A DNA stretch of 64,000 bases from Betaproteobacteria bacterium (GTDB lineage: Bacteria > Pseudomonadota > Gammaproteobacteria > Burkholderiales > Eutrophovitaceae). The stretch lies in NCBI GenBank assembly GCA_020354125.1, contig CP070643.1:4007964-4071963 (forward strand). Reading direction: 5' to 3'. The stretch's first letter is position 1, and each line of letters opens with the position of its first letter. The translations under genes and the position numbers were made by a program. Shown piece by piece: positions 1-9,052 of this stretch. The notes under the pieces were generated by a model that saw only the letters and a list, made by a program, of their open reading frames with translations, was not told where the DNA came from and made no database searches.

Positions 1-1
1 G

Positions 2-259
2 GCGCGCGGTCATGTCGCCCGGGAGATGGTCAAGCTGGGCGGGCGGCCACAGCTGCGCGAAGGATTCACCACTGACAACGGCAACATCATCCTCGATGTG
101 CACGGGCTGAACATCTCGAGCCCGGTCGAGCTCGAGGCGGCCATCAATCAGATCACCGGCGTTGTAACCAATGGCCTGTTCGCCGGACGTGGCGCGGATG
201 TCGCTTTGCTGGGTGGTCTCCAAGGCGTCAAAAAACTCGAGAGACGATCAACGGAATGA
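2..259 (+). CDS. rpiA: Ribose-5-phosphate isomerase A, C-terminal part (5' end outside window)
   Basis: The frame is open from the window edge and ends at TGA 257-259. The visible 85 residues match the C-terminus of RpiA, which interconverts ribose-5-phosphate and ribulose-5-phosphate in the cytosolic pentose phosphate pathway. Recognisable segments are [26 protein letters not shown] and [14 protein letters not shown], which are typical of the last third of the family. The catalytic N-terminal part is not in the window. The gene runs in the same direction as phoU, about 120 bp upstream. That gap is AT-richer than its surroundings and could hold the phoU promoter. No Pho box was seen in it. 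Confidence 0.93.
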   Translation, partial: ARGHVAREMVKLGGRPQLREGFTTDNGNIILDVHGLNISSPVELEAAINQITGVVTNGLFAGRGADVALLGGLQGVKKLERRSTE

Positions 260-379
260 ATTATCGGAACTAATCGGTAGATTGAATCAGTGCAGTGAAA
301 TGCTACTGCAACTATTGTGTAACATTCCACTTCTATATTGTATTGTTCTATAGCGACTTTGCCTCAGGAGGAACCGGTT

Positions 380-1090
380 GTGGCGACCAACAGTGATCAC
401 ACCTCTAAACAGTTCGATGTCGAACTCGAGGCATTGCGCGCCCGGGTGCTGAAAATGGGTGGTTTGGTCGAAGAGCAGATCAAACTCGCGCTCGAGGGTC
501 TGATGACGGGCGATGTCGAACTGTGTGACAAGGTTCAGGACAATGACCACAAAGTGAACGCCCTCGAGGTTGGCATCGATGAAGACGTCAGCACCATCAT
601 CGCCCGTCGCCAGCCTGCGGCTGGCGACCTGCGCATGTTGCTGACCGTCGTCAAGACCATCACCGACCTGGAGCGCATCGGCGACGAGGCCGACAAGATC
701 GCGCGGATGGCAAAGCTCATCTACACGGATGATCGTCTGCAGCTGCCGCGCACGGCTGAAATTCGCCACATGTCGCAGATGGCGTTGCAGATGCTGCGCA
801 ATTCACTCGATGCGTTTGCGCGGCTCGATTTGCCTGCATCGGCCGATGTGGTGCGTCAGGATCGCGACGTGGACGAGGAGTTCCGCAGCATTCTGCGCCA
901 GCTCATCACGTTCATGATGGAAGATCCGCGAAACATCTCCTTGTGTATCGAAATCCTCTTCATTGCGAAGGCTATCGAGAGGATCGGTGACCATGCCAAG
1001 AACATCTCCGAATACGTCGTGTACATGGTCAAAGGCAAGGATGTTCGTCACGTGTCCCTCGAGGAGATCGAACGCGAAGTCCTGAGTTGA
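380..1090 (+). CDS. phoU: Phosphate signalling/transport regulator PhoU
   Basis: A 236-residue protein of the usual PhoU length. PhoU is a peripheral cytoplasmic protein that links the Pst phosphate importer to the PhoR/PhoB two-component system. Two copies of the three-helix PhoU repeat are visible, each with the metal-binding helix signature: LERIGDEADK at about residues 97-106 and IERIGDHAKN at about 199-208. The GTG at 380 is preferred because AGGAGG lies at 366-371, eight bases upstream; a frame extending back to 338 has no ribosome binding site and adds unrelated residues. No pst genes or phoBR are in the window. The genes that follow on both strands handle polyphosphate, which fits the known link between PhoU and polyphosphate accumulation. 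Confidence 0.95.
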   Translation: MATNSDHTSKQFDVELEALRARVLKMGGLVEEQIKLALEGLMTGDVELCDKVQDNDHKVNALEVGIDEDVSTIIARRQPAAGDLRMLLTVVKTITDLERIGDEADKIARMAKLIYTDDRLQLPRTAEIRHMSQMALQMLRNSLDAFARLDLPASADVVRQDRDVDEEFRSILRQLITFMMEDPRNISLCIEILFIAKAIERIGDHAKNISEYVVYMVKGKDVRHVSLEEIEREVLS

Positions 1091-1195
1091 GGCCGGAACA
1101 CGCTAGTCAGTCTTCAAGCGTACTTGGCTTGAATTTCGCTTCGCCGCGGTAACATGAAGTTTCCGCTGGTCATGCGTAGCGTTACGCAATAGCGA

Positions 1196-2689
1196 ATGCA
1201 GGAACTATCGACCATCGCAGCAGTTGATCTCGGCTCCAATTCGTTCAGGCTTCAGGTCGGCCGCGTCGTCGACGAACAGGTCTACGCTGTGGATTCATTA
1301 CGCGAGCCGGTGCGCCTCGCGGCCGGATTGTCGCCCGCCGGCGAACTTGAGGAAGCGGCACAGCAGCGCGCCGTGGCCGCCCTCAAACAGTTCTCGCAGC
1401 GGCTGCGCGACTTTCCGAGCGCGGCAGTGCGAGCGGTTGGCACCAATACGCTGCGCGCGGCTCGCAATACGGCTGAAGTGTTGCCGCGCTTCGAGGAAGC
1501 GTTGGGTTTCCCAATCGAGATTGTGGCCGGCCGTGAAGAAGCGCGACTCATCTATCTTGGTGTTGCGCACGGACTTGCGCCCAGCGCTGAAAAACGCCTG
1601 GTAGTCGATATCGGCGGTGGCTCTACCGAGTTCATCATTGGCTCAGGTCACACCCCTCAGTTGACCGAAAGCCTCTACATGGGCTGTGTTAGCTGGAGCC
1701 TGCGGTACTTCCCTGATCAGCGTCTGAGCAAATCCAACATGAAGCGAGCCGAGGTTGCCGCGCGCATCGAACTCGAAGCGATCCGGAAGCAATTTCGCTC
1801 AAAACACTGGTCTGAAGCAATTGGTTCGTCAGGGACTGCGAGCGCCATCGCTGATGTACTCGAGGCCTGCGGCTGGAGCGAATCCGGCATCAACCGCTCG
1901 GGTCTGGAAAAGTTACGTTCAGCGCTCATCGATAGCGGGCACATCGCAAAAATTGATCTGCCGGTGTTGCGTGGCGACCGCTTGCCAGTGCTACCCGGCG
2001 GCGTGGCGATCATGAAAGCAGTTTTTGACGAACTCGACGTCAGCCACATGAAGATTGCCGGCGGCGCAATGCGACAAGGCATTCTGTGGGACATGATCGG
2101 GCGCAGCCGTCGCAAGGATACCCGCGAGGCCACCGTGCGCCAGTTCATGAAGCGCTATCACGTCGATACTGTGCAGGCGCGACGGGTCGAACGTCTTGCC
2201 AAGAAACTCTACCAGCAGTTCTCTGCCGGCGATAACCACGAGTACGGCGTCCAGTTGCTTTCGTGGGCAGCGCGCCTGCATGAGATTGGTCTTTCTGTCG
2301 CGCACAGCGGATTCCACAAGCATTCGGCGTACATCGTGTCCAACGCCGACATGCCCGGTTTCTCGCGAATGGAGCAACAGCACACCGCGTTGCTGGTGCG
2401 ATCGCACCGCGGGTCAGTCGAGAAACTGCGCAACCGGGTTTCCAGTGAGGCGGACTGGACGCTGCTGGTTGCCTTGCGCCTTGCCGTGCTGATGTATCGC
2501 TCTCGCAGCGACAAGCGTCTGCCGCGAATCCCCGCTGCCAAGGATGGTTCGAGCTACACGCTCGACATCGATGCTGGCTGGCTGGATGCCAATCCACTGA
2601 CTGCGGCGGAACTGCGTGATGAAATGGCGTCGTGGCGTAAGCTAGGGGTCAATCTTTCTATTCCCGCCTTGGCGTGTGCCAAGACCTGA
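1196..2689 (+). CDS. ppx: Exopolyphosphatase (Ppx/GppA family)
   Basis: A 497-residue member of the Ppx/GppA phosphatases, which release orthophosphate from polyphosphate chains or hydrolyse pppGpp. The ASKHA-type N-terminal domain shows the first phosphate-binding loop (DLGSNSFRLQ, residues 11-20), the catalytic Glu region AGREEARLIYLG (111-122) and the second loop DIGGGSTEF (138-146). Residues from about 310 onward form the helical HD-like C-terminal domain of long Ppx proteins. It sits 105 bp after phoU on the same strand and converges on sixA. Whether the substrate is mainly polyphosphate or pppGpp cannot be decided from sequence. The neighbouring ppk1 favours polyphosphate. Confidence 0.92.
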   Translation: MQELSTIAAVDLGSNSFRLQVGRVVDEQVYAVDSLREPVRLAAGLSPAGELEEAAQQRAVAALKQFSQRLRDFPSAAVRAVGTNTLRAARNTAEVLPRFEEALGFPIEIVAGREEARLIYLGVAHGLAPSAEKRLVVDIGGGSTEFIIGSGHTPQLTESLYMGCVSWSLRYFPDQRLSKSNMKRAEVAARIELEAIRKQFRSKHWSEAIGSSGTASAIADVLEACGWSESGINRSGLEKLRSALIDSGHIAKIDLPVLRGDRLPVLPGGVAIMKAVFDELDVSHMKIAGGAMRQGILWDMIGRSRRKDTREATVRQFMKRYHVDTVQARRVERLAKKLYQQFSAGDNHEYGVQLLSWAARLHEIGLSVAHSGFHKHSAYIVSNADMPGFSRMEQQHTALLVRSHRGSVEKLRNRVSSEADWTLLVALRLAVLMYRSRSDKRLPRIPAAKDGSSYTLDIDAGWLDANPLTAAELRDEMASWRKLGVNLSIPALACAKT

Positions 2690-2729
2690 GCCGACACACG
2701 GCGCGACCCTGGTCGCCTGTCAGCGCTCC

Positions 2730-3185
2730 CTAATCCAACATGTCAGGGGCCATCACGGCCCGTAGGACAATCTGTGCCGTGGCGTCGCGCACGCGGTGGG
2801 TGAGCCACCATACCGCGCCCTTCTTGATACTCCACGGTTGCTTTCTGCCAGCAAGAAGCAACGCGGCGACCTCTCCCAAAGTTGGCTGGTGTCCGACCAG
2901 AACGACGGCCCGCCTCGAATCCGGCCAGCCGGTGGCATCAAGAACCGCCGCCGATGAAGCCCCCGGTGCGATCGAGTCGACAATATCGTATTTGTCCGTA
3001 AGAGCGCTCGCCGTCTGCATCGCGCGCTCCGCCGGGCTGGTGATGACGCGCACATGGGCCGGCAGTTGCTGATTGAGCCACGCCGCCATTTTGGCTGCTT
3101 GCCTGTGCCCTTTGCGGGTCAGTTCACGTTCAATGTCAGGCATGCCGTCGACGGCTTCGGCGTGGCGCCACAAAATCAGATGCAT
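2730..3185 (-). CDS. sixA: Phosphohistidine phosphatase SixA
   Basis: A 151-residue histidine-phosphatase superfamily protein. The catalytic RHG-type motif is LWRHAEAV near the N-terminus (His8), and the second conserved histidine lies in VGHQPTLGEV. Length and motifs match SixA, which dephosphorylates phosphohistidine on HPt domains or phosphotransferase proteins in the cytoplasm. GGAG lies about nine bases before the ATG. It is the third gene of a minus-strand run ppk1, CYTH-CHAD, sixA, separated from the second by about 150 bp, so it may have its own promoter. It converges on ppx. A small GCGAC/GTCGC inverted repeat lies in the short convergent gap, without a clear T run. Confidence 0.88.
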   Translation of the reverse strand: MHLILWRHAEAVDGMPDIERELTRKGHRQAAKMAAWLNQQLPAHVRVITSPAERAMQTASALTDKYDIVDSIAPGASSAAVLDATGWPDSRRAVVLVGHQPTLGEVAALLLAGRKQPWSIKKGAVWWLTHRVRDATAQIVLRAVMAPDMLD

Positions 3186-3333
3186 GTTTGCTGCTCCAGA
3201 TCAGGCAGACCATTGGTCGACAAGGATACTCCTCTGCCGATTGACGTTTGTTTCAAACAAGGCTTATCAATGTAGCCGACTGTTTGCACACTGTTCCCGA
3301 AGTGCACATGTGCCGCCAGCGATATCGACATGC

Positions 3334-4938
3334 TTACCAGAACGCTGCCGTAGCGACAAACTTCTTCCAGACCGAATTGAAATCCGACAAGGAAAATCGT
3401 GACTTGGCAGCAGCGTAACCTTTCAAATGAGCGATGGCCTGTAGATAGGCCGGGTCGTCGTTTCCGGGGGCGAGTCGGTCGATCAGGTTTGCCGCTGTTG
3501 CAGCATCGTTGAGTTGGCCCAGAATCTTCTGCAAATCTGCCAGGTTTGCCAGGTACTTGCGTGTCGACTTGTTCGCGAACAACGGCGCGAGCAATTCGCT
3601 TGCATAGCGCAGCTTCTTGATATTGATGCGCAGCTGATGAAATCCGCTGTAATTGGATCGGTTCAAATTAGAATGGTCCAGCCGTTTACCCTGCCGTACG
3701 ACTTTGCGGTGAGAACGGCCAAGAATTGATGCGGCGAATGCTTTCGGCGCAAGCGCCGCAATTTCCTGCTCCTTCATGTTCCGATCGCGCCCCCAGTCTT
3801 GTGCATGTAGCATTCGCGTTAGCCGCAACATCTGAATTTCGTAATCGGTGCTGACCAATTCCATGCGGACCCGACGGCGTGCTTCGGCACACAGGCGCCC
3901 CGCGGTCTTTGTCAGCTCCGCAAGCTCGGGGTAACCGGTCATGCTGTTCGCGGCGTCAGGCAGGAACTCGGTTACGAAAACGTCCCAATCGCGCGCAACT
4001 CCGAGCATGCGGCTGGTATCACGCAACCAGGTCAACTGGTCATTGAAATGGCTCTTCGGGAGGGCAGTGGAAAAAACGCTGAAAACACTTCTGAGCCGGC
4101 GCAGTGCTACCCGAGCCTGATGCACGTACTCAATGTCGCGAGAGTGCAATACGCCGTGCTCGTTTGCCTGCATCTGAGCGATGCATTCGAACGCCAGTGT
4201 CTTGAAGACCGCGTCGACGTCGGCACTTCCGGACAGCTTGCTACTGATCGCCTTGACCGGCGCCGGCCGTTCGCGGGCCACCAATCGGTAGCCGCGCTGC
4301 GCCTTCGAAACAGTTTCGATGCGAATGTCAGGTAGGGCGACCAATTGTTCGGCAAGATCGAACAGGGGCCCCAGTTCACCTTGCTTCAATTCCAGTTCGA
4401 CCTCGCAGACCGGTTCGCGTTTCGTTCCGGCCACCACGGCACCCTGATCGATACTGACCTCAACCCGGGTACCTTCTTCAGGTTCGATAACGGCAAAACT
4501 TCGGTCAAACTCAGTGGTGAAAATGATGCCAAGCGCGTTGGTTGCAACACCCCCGTCGCTGAATTCGGATAATCCGGTGTGTTTCAACCACTCCTGGTCG
4601 AGCACGCCTCTGGGGACGACGACTTCGAGCTCGACGCGTTGCTGCAAACCACCACTTGGTCTCGACTCTGTCTTGACAGTCTGCACCCAGCGCCTGCCGT
4701 GGCGGCGCAGGCGCAAGGCTACACCGCGCTTGTGCAGATCCAGATGCGGGGTATCGTAATACGCTGAAAAAAGCCGTTGGCGAGTTGGTTTGTTGACGAG
4801 CAGTGTCGACAGCGGCGGAACTTTCCAGAGTTGTTTTGCTTGCGCCGCCGGAAGACTCAGCTTGAGCTCGGTCTCAACAGGTAATGCTGACTTGTCTGCC
4901 CGGTTCGCAGACGTACCGATTGGGAACGACGCGGCCAT
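3334..4938 (-). CDS. CYTH-CHAD domain protein (inorganic triphosphatase / polyphosphate-associated)
   Basis: A 534-residue two-domain protein. The N-terminal CYTH triphosphate-tunnel domain (about residues 20-220) opens with the signature VETELKLSL (ExExK) and carries alternating Arg/Glu strands such as GVALRLRRHGRRW. The C-terminal CHAD domain (about 240-530) is helical, rich in Arg, Lys and His (VALRRLRSVFSVF, INIKKLRYASELL). CYTH enzymes hydrolyse inorganic triphosphate and CHAD domains bind polyphosphate. The gene follows ppk1 after 12 bp and is almost certainly co-transcribed with it, so a role in polyphosphate handling is a reasonable inference. The exact reaction is not shown by the sequence. 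Confidence 0.9.
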   Translation of the reverse strand: MAASFPIGTSANRADKSALPVETELKLSLPAAQAKQLWKVPPLSTLLVNKPTRQRLFSAYYDTPHLDLHKRGVALRLRRHGRRWVQTVKTESRPSGGLQQRVELEVVVPRGVLDQEWLKHTGLSEFSDGGVATNALGIIFTTEFDRSFAVIEPEEGTRVEVSIDQGAVVAGTKREPVCEVELELKQGELGPLFDLAEQLVALPDIRIETVSKAQRGYRLVARERPAPVKAISSKLSGSADVDAVFKTLAFECIAQMQANEHGVLHSRDIEYVHQARVALRRLRSVFSVFSTALPKSHFNDQLTWLRDTSRMLGVARDWDVFVTEFLPDAANSMTGYPELAELTKTAGRLCAEARRRVRMELVSTDYEIQMLRLTRMLHAQDWGRDRNMKEQEIAALAPKAFAASILGRSHRKVVRQGKRLDHSNLNRSNYSGFHQLRINIKKLRYASELLAPLFANKSTRKYLANLADLQKILGQLNDAATAANLIDRLAPGNDDPAYLQAIAHLKGYAAAKSRFSLSDFNSVWKKFVATAAFW

Positions 4939-4950
4939 TCGAGCGACGGC

Positions 4951-7128
4951 TCAAGGCTGCGAGGTGCCTGGCCTTGCACTCAGCTTGTCGAGCAGGAAAA
5001 GCTGGGACGACACTGGTTGCCTGTTTTCCGGCTGTAGCCGTTGGTACTGCCCTTCGCCATCCATGTCCCACGCTTGCGTGTTGTCGGCGAGACCATTGCG
5101 CAACGATTCGTCGATCACGCGTTTCTTCAGCTCGGGATCGAGAACCGGGAAACAGGTCTCGATGCGCCTGAAGAAGTTACGATCCATCCAGTCCGCACTG
5201 GCGAGGTAGACCGAATCGGAGCTGAGGAAATAGAACACGCGATGATGTTCCAGGAAGCGACCGATAATGGATCGAACGCGAATGTTTTCTGACACGCCAG
5301 GTATGCCGGGGCGCAGCGCACAGACGCCACGCACGATTAAATCGATAGAAACGCCGGCCTGCGACGCGAAATACAGTGCCGTGATGATCTCAGGCTCGAG
5401 CAGCGAGTTCATCTTGGCGATGATGCCGGCCGGCTTACCCGCGTTAGCAGCCTCAACTTCACGGCGGATTGCATCGAGCATGCGCGGGTGCAACGTGAAT
5501 GGAGATTGCCAGATGTAATTGAGCTCACCGGCTTTCCCAAGTCCGGTCAGCTGCATGAATACATCGTTGACATCCGAGCACATCTCCTCGTTGCAGGTCA
5601 GCAGCCCGAAGTCGGTGTAAAGCGTAGCCGTACGGGCGTGATAGTTTCCTGTGCCCAGATGCACGTAGCGCTTGAGACCATCTGTCTCTTTGCGAACGAC
5701 CATCGCCATTTTGGCGTGGGTTTTGTGGCCAACGACCCCGTAGACGACGTGCGCACCCACCTCTTCGAGTTTTTGCGCCAGTTTGATGTTGGCTTCTTCG
5801 TCGAACCGTGCCAACAACTCCACTACCACCGTCACTTCTTTGCCACTGCGCGCCGCATGGATGAGCGCTTCCATTAATTCGGAATCACTGCCGGTGCGAT
5901 AGACGGTCTGCTTGATGGCAACCACCTGCGGGTCGACGGCGGCTTGTTGAATGAAGTTGACAACCGGTTTGAACGACTGATAAGGGTGATGCAGCAGAAT
6001 GTCTCCGCTGCGCATTGCGGTGAACATATTGGGGGCCTTGCTCAGGCGGGGAGGAAGCCCGGGTACGAACGGTTTGTACTTGAGGTCCGGCCTGTCCACC
6101 AGTTCGGGGATTTGCATCAGACGAACCAGGTTGACTGGCCCGGCAACCTGATACAGCTCGTCGCGCGACAGGCGGAACTGCTGCAACAGGAATTCCGTGA
6201 TTTCCGGCGAGCACAGATCAGCTACTTCGAGTCGAACGGCATCACCGAAATTGCGCTGCGGCAATTCACCCTGTAAAGCGATGCGCAGATTGGTGACTTC
6301 TTCCTCGTCGACGTACAAGTCCGAGTTGCGCGTCACGCGAAACTGGTAGCAGCCCTCAACTTCCATGCCGGTGAACAATTCGCCGACATGGGCATGAATG
6401 ATGGACGACAGGAATACGAACGACGGCGCCGCGTCGGTCAGCTCTGCGGGCAGTTGAATCACTCTCGGCAGCACCCGCGGCGCTTGCACCAGAGCAATGC
6501 CCGAACTACGGCCAAACGCATCCTTGCCGGAGAGCTGAACGGCGAAGTTGAGACTCTTGTTGAGGATGCGCGGGAAAGGATGAGACGGATCCAGTCCGAT
6601 TGGCGTCATCACCGGCATGATCTCGCGCATGAAATAGGATCTGATCCAGTCGCGTTGCGCACCGTTCCAGACGCGCCGCCTGAGGAAATGTATTCCCTCC
6701 TCAGCCAGCTTCGGAAGTAGTTCGTCGTTCCACAGGGCGTACTGCTCGGCAACGAGTTCATGCGCCGCGGCCGTGACCTGACGGTAAACGGTGGCTGGAG
6801 AGGCGCCGTCGGCGCCGCTGATTTCAACGCCAAGATCGATCTGCGCCTTCAGCCCGGCGACGCGGATCTCGAAGAATTCGTCCATATTGCTCGAGACGAT
6901 GCACAGGAAGCGCAAGCGTTCGAGCAACGGGACTCCCGGGTCTTCGGCTTGGGCAAGCACCCGCCGGTTGAACTCGAGTTGGGAAAGCTCGCGGTTCAGG
7001 AACAGCTTCGGATCGGCGATCGCTTTGCGAGGCGGCTTGGTGCTTGCCAGCAGTGCTTTTCTGCGCCTGGCCCGTTCAGTGGGTGCAACGCCGGCAATGG
7101 AGTGGGCTTCAAGTTTATTGAATAGCAT
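4951..7128 (-). CDS. ppk1: Polyphosphate kinase 1
   Basis: A 725-residue protein of standard PPK1 length, which polymerises the ATP gamma-phosphate into polyphosphate. The N-terminal domain begins FLNRELSQLEFNRRVL, and SNMDEFFEIRVAGLK is a family hallmark. The first phospholipase-D-like half has KTHAKMAMVVRKE, and the phosphohistidine region is HLGTGNYHARTATLYTDFG. The ATG at 7128 is chosen; the frame extends to a TTG at 7164, but that adds an untypical Arg-rich stretch and neither start has a clear ribosome binding site. It leads the minus-strand unit ppk1, CYTH-CHAD (then sixA) and faces phoU-ppx, so synthesis and breakdown genes are grouped. Confidence 0.95.
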   Translation of the reverse strand: MLFNKLEAHSIAGVAPTERARRRKALLASTKPPRKAIADPKLFLNRELSQLEFNRRVLAQAEDPGVPLLERLRFLCIVSSNMDEFFEIRVAGLKAQIDLGVEISGADGASPATVYRQVTAAAHELVAEQYALWNDELLPKLAEEGIHFLRRRVWNGAQRDWIRSYFMREIMPVMTPIGLDPSHPFPRILNKSLNFAVQLSGKDAFGRSSGIALVQAPRVLPRVIQLPAELTDAAPSFVFLSSIIHAHVGELFTGMEVEGCYQFRVTRNSDLYVDEEEVTNLRIALQGELPQRNFGDAVRLEVADLCSPEITEFLLQQFRLSRDELYQVAGPVNLVRLMQIPELVDRPDLKYKPFVPGLPPRLSKAPNMFTAMRSGDILLHHPYQSFKPVVNFIQQAAVDPQVVAIKQTVYRTGSDSELMEALIHAARSGKEVTVVVELLARFDEEANIKLAQKLEEVGAHVVYGVVGHKTHAKMAMVVRKETDGLKRYVHLGTGNYHARTATLYTDFGLLTCNEEMCSDVNDVFMQLTGLGKAGELNYIWQSPFTLHPRMLDAIRREVEAANAGKPAGIIAKMNSLLEPEIITALYFASQAGVSIDLIVRGVCALRPGIPGVSENIRVRSIIGRFLEHHRVFYFLSSDSVYLASADWMDRNFFRRIETCFPVLDPELKKRVIDESLRNGLADNTQAWDMDGEGQYQRLQPENRQPVSSQLFLLDKLSARPGTSQP

Positions 7129-7190
7129 CACTAAATTTCGAGTCGCCCAGCGGCGGGCGGGCAATGTCGCTGGCCGCCGGCGCGAGCTAC

Positions 7191-7463
7191 TCAGTTGTTC
7201 GGTGGTATGTATCCGCTGGCGCTGTCAGCGCCGGAGCCGAAGAAATACCTTTCTGTCTGCTCCATCAGGTACTTGCGCGCAGCTGGATCGGCCAGATTCA
7301 GACGGTTTTCGTTGACCAGCATTTTCTGGTGTTCCAGCCAGCCCAGCCACGCTTCCTGCGAGACATTCTCGAAGATGCGCTTGCCGAGTTCGCCCGGGAA
7401 AGGCGCGAACTGAAGCCCTTCGGCCTCCCTGTTGAGCTTGACACACCTGACTGTTCTACTCAT
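7191..7463 (-). CDS. yggX: Fe(2+)-trafficking / oxidative-damage protection protein YggX
   Basis: A 90-residue protein matching YggX in length and order of motifs: RTVRCVKL with the conserved Cys7, the [21 protein letters not shown] stretch split by Pro-Gly, then [19 protein letters not shown] and a C-terminal tail ending GYIPPN-like. YggX proteins protect Fe-S clusters from oxidative damage and are cytosolic. It lies about 60 bp before ppk1 on the same strand and downstream of argA, with a promoter-like TATAAT at 7550-7555 between argA and yggX. The ppk1 unit could be read through from it. Confidence 0.93.
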   Translation of the reverse strand: MSRTVRCVKLNREAEGLQFAPFPGELGKRIFENVSQEAWLGWLEHQKMLVNENRLNLADPAARKYLMEQTERYFFGSGADSASGYIPPNN

Positions 7464-7549
7464 AACTGACTAAACCTAAGCGGTCGAGAATTGTTGCAGA
7501 TTTATTACAAGGGTACAAACGCTTAGAGAACGCTCGGACTCAACAGTTC

Positions 7550-7555
7550 ATTATA
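7550..7555 (-). promoter_or_regulatory. Candidate -10 element upstream of yggX
   Basis: The minus strand reads TATAAT here, a perfect sigma-70 -10 hexamer, about 85 bases before the yggX start. A good -35 hexamer at 16-18 bases was not found, so this is only a candidate. The argA-yggX gap is visibly AT-richer than its surroundings. Confidence 0.35.
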
Positions 7556-7575
7556 GGCAAGCGGCTTTTTACCGG

Positions 7576-8898
7576 CTATGACAATGCCTTCTGCAGCACG
7601 CGCGAGTTTCTCTGGTAGTTGTATAGAGCCACTTTGCGTGCCGGAAGAACCGACAGCGGCGCACTTTCAAAACCGTGTTCGATGAACCAATGCGCCGCAA
7701 CCGTCGTCAGCACGAACAGCCGATTCAGTTTCAGCTCGCGTGCTCGCTTCTCGACTTCGCGCAATAGCAACTCGCCAGCTCCGGCGTTCTGAAAATGCGG
7801 ATGAACTGCGAGGCATGCCAGTTCGCCGGCATTTTCTTCTGCCGATGGATACAGCGCAGCGCAGCCGACGATCAATTTGTCATGCTCGAGAACGATGAAG
7901 CGATCGATTTCGATCTCCAGCAGTTCACGCGAACGCTTGGCTAACACGCCTTGCGCTTCCAGCGGTTCGATGAGCTGCAGAATGCTGCCGACGTCCTCAA
8001 TCGTTGCCTGGCGCAACGACTCGAGTGAATCCTGGCTGATCATTGTCCCCACGCCCTCGTGGGTGAACAGTTCGAGCAACAGACCGCCGTCGAGTTTTCG
8101 ATCCACCAGATGAACTCGCTTGACGCCGCCGCGGCAGGACTTCATGGCGACTGGCAAATACTCAGCCGCAAAGTCGCTGGCCTCATTGTCGGTCTTCAGC
8201 AAGGCCTGTGCATCGGAAGCGGTTAGCTCGCGCATGAGCTTGCCGTCGTTGTCGGCAACGCCGCTTTCATCGGTGAGGAAGATTAGCTTGTCAGCCTGCA
8301 ACGCGACGGCGCACTCGGCGGCGACATCTTCCAGGGTGAGATTGAAAATCTCGCCGGTCGGTGAGTATCCAAGCGGGGATATCAGCACCAGCTCATTGTC
8401 ATCGAGCCGGCGGCGAATTGCGTTGGCCTCGATCTTACGCACCTCTCCCGTGTAGAGCATGTCCACGCCATCGACAATGCCGCGAGGACGTGCCACCACG
8501 AAATTGCCGGAAGCAACGTGGATCTCGCTGCCTGCCATCGGTGAGTTGGGAAGGCCCATCGACAACAGGGCTTCGATTTCGACACGCAGGCGGCCGCTGG
8601 CCTGTTTCGCGCAGGCCAGCGCGCCCTCGTCGGTGACCCGCACCGCACCGGCATAGCGTTGTTCGATGCCGCGCAGATCAAGCTCGCGTTGGATCTGTGG
8701 CCGAGCGCCGTGCACCAGCACCAGCTTGACGCCAACACTTGCCAGCAGATTCAGATCGTGCGTCAGTTCGACGAACTTGCCGTCGTCGACTACTTCACCG
8801 CCGAAAGCGACAACGAACGTTCGGCCGCGAAATCCATGAATGTATGGCGCAGCAGAGCGAAACCACTGCACAAAGGCTGAGGCGAAAGAGTCGGACAT
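7576..8898 (-). CDS. argA: Amino-acid N-acetyltransferase (N-acetylglutamate synthase)
   Basis: A 440-residue fusion typical of ArgA, which acetylates glutamate as the first step of arginine synthesis. The amino-acid-kinase fold fills about residues 1-290 (FVVAFGGEVVDDGKF, LVLVHGARPQIQ, LISPLGYSPTGEIFNL). The GNAT domain follows at about 300-440 with the acetyl-CoA loop region LAVHPHFQNAGAGELLLREVE. The start MSDSFASAF at 8898 is preferred to an upstream frame start at 8946, because it gives the usual N-terminus and the extension looks non-coding. In many bacteria this enzyme is feedback-inhibited by arginine through the kinase-fold domain. No ArgR box was recognised upstream; that gap holds hairpin repeats instead. 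Confidence 0.94.
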   Translation of the reverse strand: MSDSFASAFVQWFRSAAPYIHGFRGRTFVVAFGGEVVDDGKFVELTHDLNLLASVGVKLVLVHGARPQIQRELDLRGIEQRYAGAVRVTDEGALACAKQASGRLRVEIEALLSMGLPNSPMAGSEIHVASGNFVVARPRGIVDGVDMLYTGEVRKIEANAIRRRLDDNELVLISPLGYSPTGEIFNLTLEDVAAECAVALQADKLIFLTDESGVADNDGKLMRELTASDAQALLKTDNEASDFAAEYLPVAMKSCRGGVKRVHLVDRKLDGGLLLELFTHEGVGTMISQDSLESLRQATIEDVGSILQLIEPLEAQGVLAKRSRELLEIEIDRFIVLEHDKLIVGCAALYPSAEENAGELACLAVHPHFQNAGAGELLLREVEKRARELKLNRLFVLTTVAAHWFIEHGFESAPLSVLPARKVALYNYQRNSRVLQKALS

Positions 8899-8969
8899 AC
8901 CTGTCGCATGCCCTTCAGGAAGTCGGCTATATGACTGCCGAGCCATAGTCTTCGGCTCTATTCAGTTTC

Positions 8970-9052
8970 GGCGCCCTCTACCGGGGCGCCATTTAAGTTG
9001 GGCGTCCTCTACCGGGGCGCCATTTAGGTTACGCGCCCTCTACCGGGGCGCG
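8970..9052. repeat. Three tandem 31-bp repeats, each a 7-bp-stem hairpin
   Basis: Units start at 8970, 9001 and 9032, an exact 31-bp period. The 21-bp core of each is a palindrome with arms GGCGCCC and GGGCGCC around the loop TCTACCG, followed by a CATTTA-rich linker. In the third unit the outermost pair is switched from G-C to C-G on both arms, a compensatory change. In the second unit one C becomes T, still allowing a G-U pair in plus-sense RNA. The third unit contains the stop codon and last codons of the SDR gene. The array lies between the SDR 3' end and argA. Confidence 0.9.

Noticed and set aside
287..769. Minus-strand open frame opposite phoU
   Set aside because: Antisense to a clear PhoU; no independent evidence.
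8970..9052. CRISPR array
   Set aside because: Only three units with a 31-bp period and no variable spacers; the unit itself is a palindrome that includes a stop codon.
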